A DNA stretch of 64,000 nucleotides, from contig OY856188.1 in assembly GCA_963693315.1 (NCBI GenBank), positions 248,755,194-248,819,193 of the forward strand, given 5' to 3'. Positions 58,974 through 64,000 of the stretch are shown here, piece by piece; position 1 is the first letter of the stretch; every line of letters starts with the position of its first letter. The position numbers and the translations under genes are program-made. Source of the DNA: Diogma glabrata (lineage: Eukaryota; Arthropoda; Insecta; Diptera; Cylindrotomidae). The notes beneath the pieces were generated by a model. The model made no database searches. It saw only the letters and a program-made list of their open reading frames with translations, and was not told where the DNA came from.

Positions 58974-59414
58974 ACTAGGAGGGCCCGGCGTGCTTCGCTA
59001 CGCTTATAAATAAAGTTTTTGTGTAGACATTTTGTTGACGTAGAAGCAATGATTTTAAAAAGTGGTGATGAGAAATGCTAGCATATAACTTTTAAGTTTT
59101 CTTTTTAAATATATGAATGAAATATAATCAGAACTCTAGCTGATCAGTTCGGATATATGACAAATTAGCGATCACATAAGTTTTCAAGTAAGCTTATTTG
59201 ATATCTAACTTATTTGATCGCTAATTTTTCATATATCCGAACTAATCAGCTAGAGTTCTGATTATTTTTCATTCATATATTTAGAAGAAAAATTAAAAAT
59301 TATATGCTAGCATTTCTCATCACCACTTTTTGAAATCATTGCTTCTACGTCAACAAAATGTCTACGCAAAAACTTTATTTATAAGCATAGCGAAGCACAC
59401 CGGGCCCTCGTAGT
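58974..59414. mobile_element. 441-bp foldback element
   Basis: Starts ACTAGGAGGGCCCGGCGTGC and ends with its near-complement; arms of about 200 bp meet in a small loop near 59190. The ACTAGRAGG.GCCCG tip resembles the ACTAGAAGGTGCCCG motif in the Kazal blocks (15137, 56590). Confidence 0.9.
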
Positions 59415-60937
59415 AATAATATAATCTAGTAAATTATTACACTGCACCGGTAAAATGGATATGATTAAAAAAAATCTATAAACAAAACATTCTGCCAGCT
59501 TTTATCAGCAAAAATTATAACATGGCAATATTTTATGGGAAAATGCTTTGTTGGACAAAGACCAAAAATAATGCAAAATAAAAATAAATATTGCTGATAT
59601 TTTTTGGTATTCCATTCTTATTCCTTATCTAAAACAAACAATCTTTGAATGATTTTCTCTTTATTTTACTCTAATATTCCATTGAAATAGTTCCTTTCAA
59701 ATATGCAGTAAAAAGTATGACAATTCAATATTTGTTTTATAAACAAAATTTTCTTTTAACTATAAAAATAATATCCAAACAAATATAAACATTTTCATTG
59801 AAAGATTTAGATGAATCATTTCTTTAAATTATCCCATCAAACAATTTTACGCACGTACTCAAAAGTATACGATTTTTGCACGGAATTCCATACCAATTTT
59901 TCATATATGAACATATATGAATGAGATATGTGTTACGAATTAAAATCAAAGTTCATCTCATGCTATACTATAGGAATAGGTGTCATTGGTTTTTGTTGTT
60001 CCTAAGTGTCAGGCAAAATTTATATTAAATTGAATACTAATGAATACTGAATTAAATTAAGTAATTTAATAAATAAATTATCAAAACAATACAAATTTGT
60101 TTAATTTACATATGAAATTATATTACATATAGGGTGAACTATTATTGCACACAATCTTTACATATTTCATTCGAAAAGCGCATGAAATTTGGTCCGAAAA
60201 TGAGCGAAATGCATACACTCCCAAAGAAATGCATAAACTAATATATAAACAGAGAAAATAAAGTTTTAAGTTTTAAATTTCATTTCGTTTCGTTTGTTGT
60301 TTCCGGTTTTTCTTTACATACGAATATAAGGTGTTCTTAAAGTAATTCAATATGACTTTTGGACGTATAAGGAAATATTTTATTCAAACATATTAGGCTT
60401 TTAAACTTATATGTAACATTTATTATTTCTTTTATTTGTTTTGAGAAATGAGAATATAAATATGCAAATTGTAAACAGTACCACCCAGTAGAATATTTTT
60501 ACTTGTATGTAAACTTATAAGGTATGTATATATATAAATATAAAAAGTTTTTCGTTTTTCTGAAAAAAAAAATATATACTTGAGCAATTCCATTTGATAT
60601 TGTATGTGGGAGGCCGTTAAATTCAAAAATACATTTTAATCCGTCTATAACTTTTTAATTAATGATCCGAAAAATCCCAGAAATCTTTAAAATCTAAGTT
60701 ACACTAATATCGGTTAGCAGTGAAAATTTGAAATGAATCAAAATTCGAATAAAAAAGCCTTAGGCTGTACAAAGTTTTTTTTTAGCGTATTAATATATAA
60801 GAAGATTATTATATAAGATTCTAATTTAAAATAATATTTCTTTTGCTATGTATAAAAGAAAAGAAAAAAAAAACCAAAAAAATAATAAAAGAAATAAAAG
60901 AAACAAAAAAAAAAAAAATTATGTGTTGTATTTGTTT

Positions 60938-60940
<3 letters not shown>
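59415..60940. other. No gene recognised
   Basis: AT-rich. A purine-rich A/G tract lies at 60855-60915. Nothing else. Confidence 0.5.

Positions 60941-61001
<61 letters not shown>
60941..61001. repeat. (TA)n microsatellite
   Basis: About 30 TA units abutting the left end of the foldback element. Confidence 0.98.
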
Positions 61002-61984
<983 letters not shown>

Positions 61985-61994
61985 TATATTTCCA

Positions 61995-62640
61995 GTGTCC
62001 GGTTGTTTGTGACTGAACTCCTCCTAAACGGCTTGATTGATTTTTATGAAAAAGTGTGTGTGCAATTAGGTTGATCTAAGAATGGTTCATATTCATAATT
62101 GGATAAAATTGGACAAAATGGCGGGTGGTCTCCCGAACACCTGAAAGTTTAAAACTTCAAGAACTTCTAATCCTGGCTTTTAATCTTATTGATACTTGAT
62201 ACATAAGGTTTTAGTACTGTTTCCAATATTTCTGCGTACCCACTTTGCATTTGTCACTTCCGGTTAAAAAGTTTTTTTTAAATTTTTTTAAAGGATTTAT
62301 CCCTACTATAGTCTACAGTTACAAATCGATTTTCATAAAACGTTGATGTAAATTAAAACAAAAGATTTAAAAACGATTTTATAAATTTTTGAATACATTG
62401 GACAAAGGGTTGGAGGGGCATGTGGTCTCCAGTACTCCGTTTTTTTTAACATTACATTCATTTTTTAAGATCTATAACACCTGATAATCGAATTGAATGG
62501 AGATTGGAAGGACAAAAAACTGATAACTTTCTGAGCGTTATTGGAAAATGACGTATGTGCCTCTTGAGGATCTGTTTATTTGAAACTTCAATTATCAGTT
62601 TCTGGTAATGCATTTTGACGAAACTTGGTATATATGCTAA
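61995..62640. repeat. Relative of the 25.9-28.4 kb repeat family
   Basis: Starts CAGTGTCCGGTTGTTTGTGA, then GGCGGGTGGTCTCCCGAACACC, TAAGGTTTTAGTACTGTTTCCA and CACTTCCGGTT, in the same order as at 26040-26200. It directly precedes the Helitron relic. Confidence 0.75.
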
Positions 62641-62692
62641 TATATTGCAGCATGATTTGTAAAAATTTTAAATTTTTGAAAGTATATATTTC

Positions 62693-63275
62693 CAAATTTA
62701 CAAGCTAATTACATTAATCATGCGTGGCTACGTGAGCGAGCTATTTGGGCCGCAAAAACTATAGATGCCAACGCAATCAATTTTAAAATACATCAGTTAT
62801 TGCCTGGCAATGAAATATCATTCAAACCGATTGACTCTGTTGTCAATGCTGAGGAATGTTCATCTATCCTGTTAAACTCTTGAATTCATAGGATTTAAAT
62901 AGAATGCCACCACATAATTTTCGATTGAAGATTGGTTCACCAATTATTTTGCTTAGAAATTTCAATAACATTTTAAATGGCAAATTTCTAGGTGAAATTG
63001 TTATTTAAATTGTAATTTTGCAATGATCCTTTTAGACTATCATCCTATTTAAACGTTTATACTTCCCAATTCGATTGGTATTTGTACTGACTATTAATAA
63101 GTAACAAAGTCAAACAATGTGAATTTGTGAGCTGCATCTAGAAACCCCGTGCTTTTCGCATAATCAATTATATGTTGCGAGTTTGACGGTTAGAAAACCT
63201 TCAAGTTTGTTCGTGTATTCCACTCAGGAATTAGCAAAAAATATTGTTCAGCATATCGCATTAAGATAATATTAA
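62693..63275 (+). pseudogene. Helitron helicase C-terminal fragment
   Basis: Three frame pieces in the order of the Helitron Rep-helicase C-terminus. 62706-62883 reads NYINHAWLRERAIWAAKTID, INFKIHQLLPGNEISFKPID and SVVNAEE. 62901-63009 reads MPPHNFRLKIGSPIILLRNF. 63115-63275 reads LETPCFSHNQLYVASLTVRK, then SSLFVYS and NIVQHIALR. The piece with AMT(I/V)NKAQGQ is lost in the decayed gap between the last two. Stops and shifts show it is dead. No Helitron 3' hairpin with CTRR end was identified downstream. Confidence 0.87.
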
Positions 63276-63439
63276 AAAACCTGTATACCCGCTTAGTAAT
63301 AAATGTATATAATAATAAATAATAGTTTCGTATAATAGTCAAATAAAGTTCCAACCAAACTATGCAGCCACTATTATTAATCTGAATGAATTGGAGGTAG
63401 AATGTCGATTAGGATTGACAATCGCTGATCAAAAGTTTT

Positions 63440-64000
<561 letters not shown>

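Overview
This is an AT-rich eukaryotic window that looks like repeat-dense insect euchromatin or heterochromatin. A fly is the most likely source, judged from the mix of Jockey-type LINEs, BEL/Pao and Ty3/gypsy remnants, hAT elements, a Helitron, long inverted-repeat DNA transposons and a cluster of tiny two-exon Kazal inhibitor genes. The species is an inference and I cannot name it. I found no bacterial gene organisation, no CRISPR array, no rRNA and no recognisable tRNA.

The only genes that look functional are three paralogous secreted Kazal-type serine protease inhibitors, all on the minus strand: A at 14170-14453, B at 30012-30292, C at 54651-54928. Each has a 28-nt first exon encoding the start of the signal peptide, a phase-1 intron of about 62 nt, a second exon encoding the mature inhibitor, and a TATA box (CTATAAATAG) about 105 nt upstream of the ATG. 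Promoter and intron are nearly identical between copies, while the mature peptide is strongly diverged around the reactive loop.

The window is largely three diverged copies of one ancestral segment. The ancestral order was Jockey RT fragment, an 0.8-kb repeat R, a Ty3/gypsy RT scrap on the minus strand, a BEL/Pao pol scrap, then the Kazal gene and its flanks. Unit A spans about 1949-16018, unit B 24156-38853 and unit C 45836-57143. Each has lost different pieces and gained different insertions. B lacks the BEL and Jockey parts, and C lacks the gypsy scrap.

The insertions give good reference points because empty sites survive in sister copies. Unit A carries a 2.8-kb TIR element with an LTR element inside it (4103-6873), an AGCT-rich MITE (8102-9662) and an AATAGGATT-rich MITE (12087-12609). 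Unit B carries five nested levels at 31506-38658. Between or beside the units lie a 4.2-kb hAT relic with an 8-bp target duplication (16538-20763), a second hAT (21311-23182), a third copy of the GAGCAATTTCACG transposon family (38977-44287) with a TTAA-flanked element inside it, and a 2.9-kb insertion in the unit C LINE.

The right end (57-64 kb) has a hAT transposase C-terminal scrap, a 441-bp foldback, a 767-bp near-palindrome embedded in (TA)n, a Helitron helicase C-terminal pseudogene and a 247-bp MITE, again set in (TA)n. No other protein-coding gene is supported. Long stretches at 1-1.9, 9.8-11.3, 23.2-24.1, 28.4-29.2, 47.1-49.9, 56.3-58.0 and 59.4-60.9 kb show nothing I can name.
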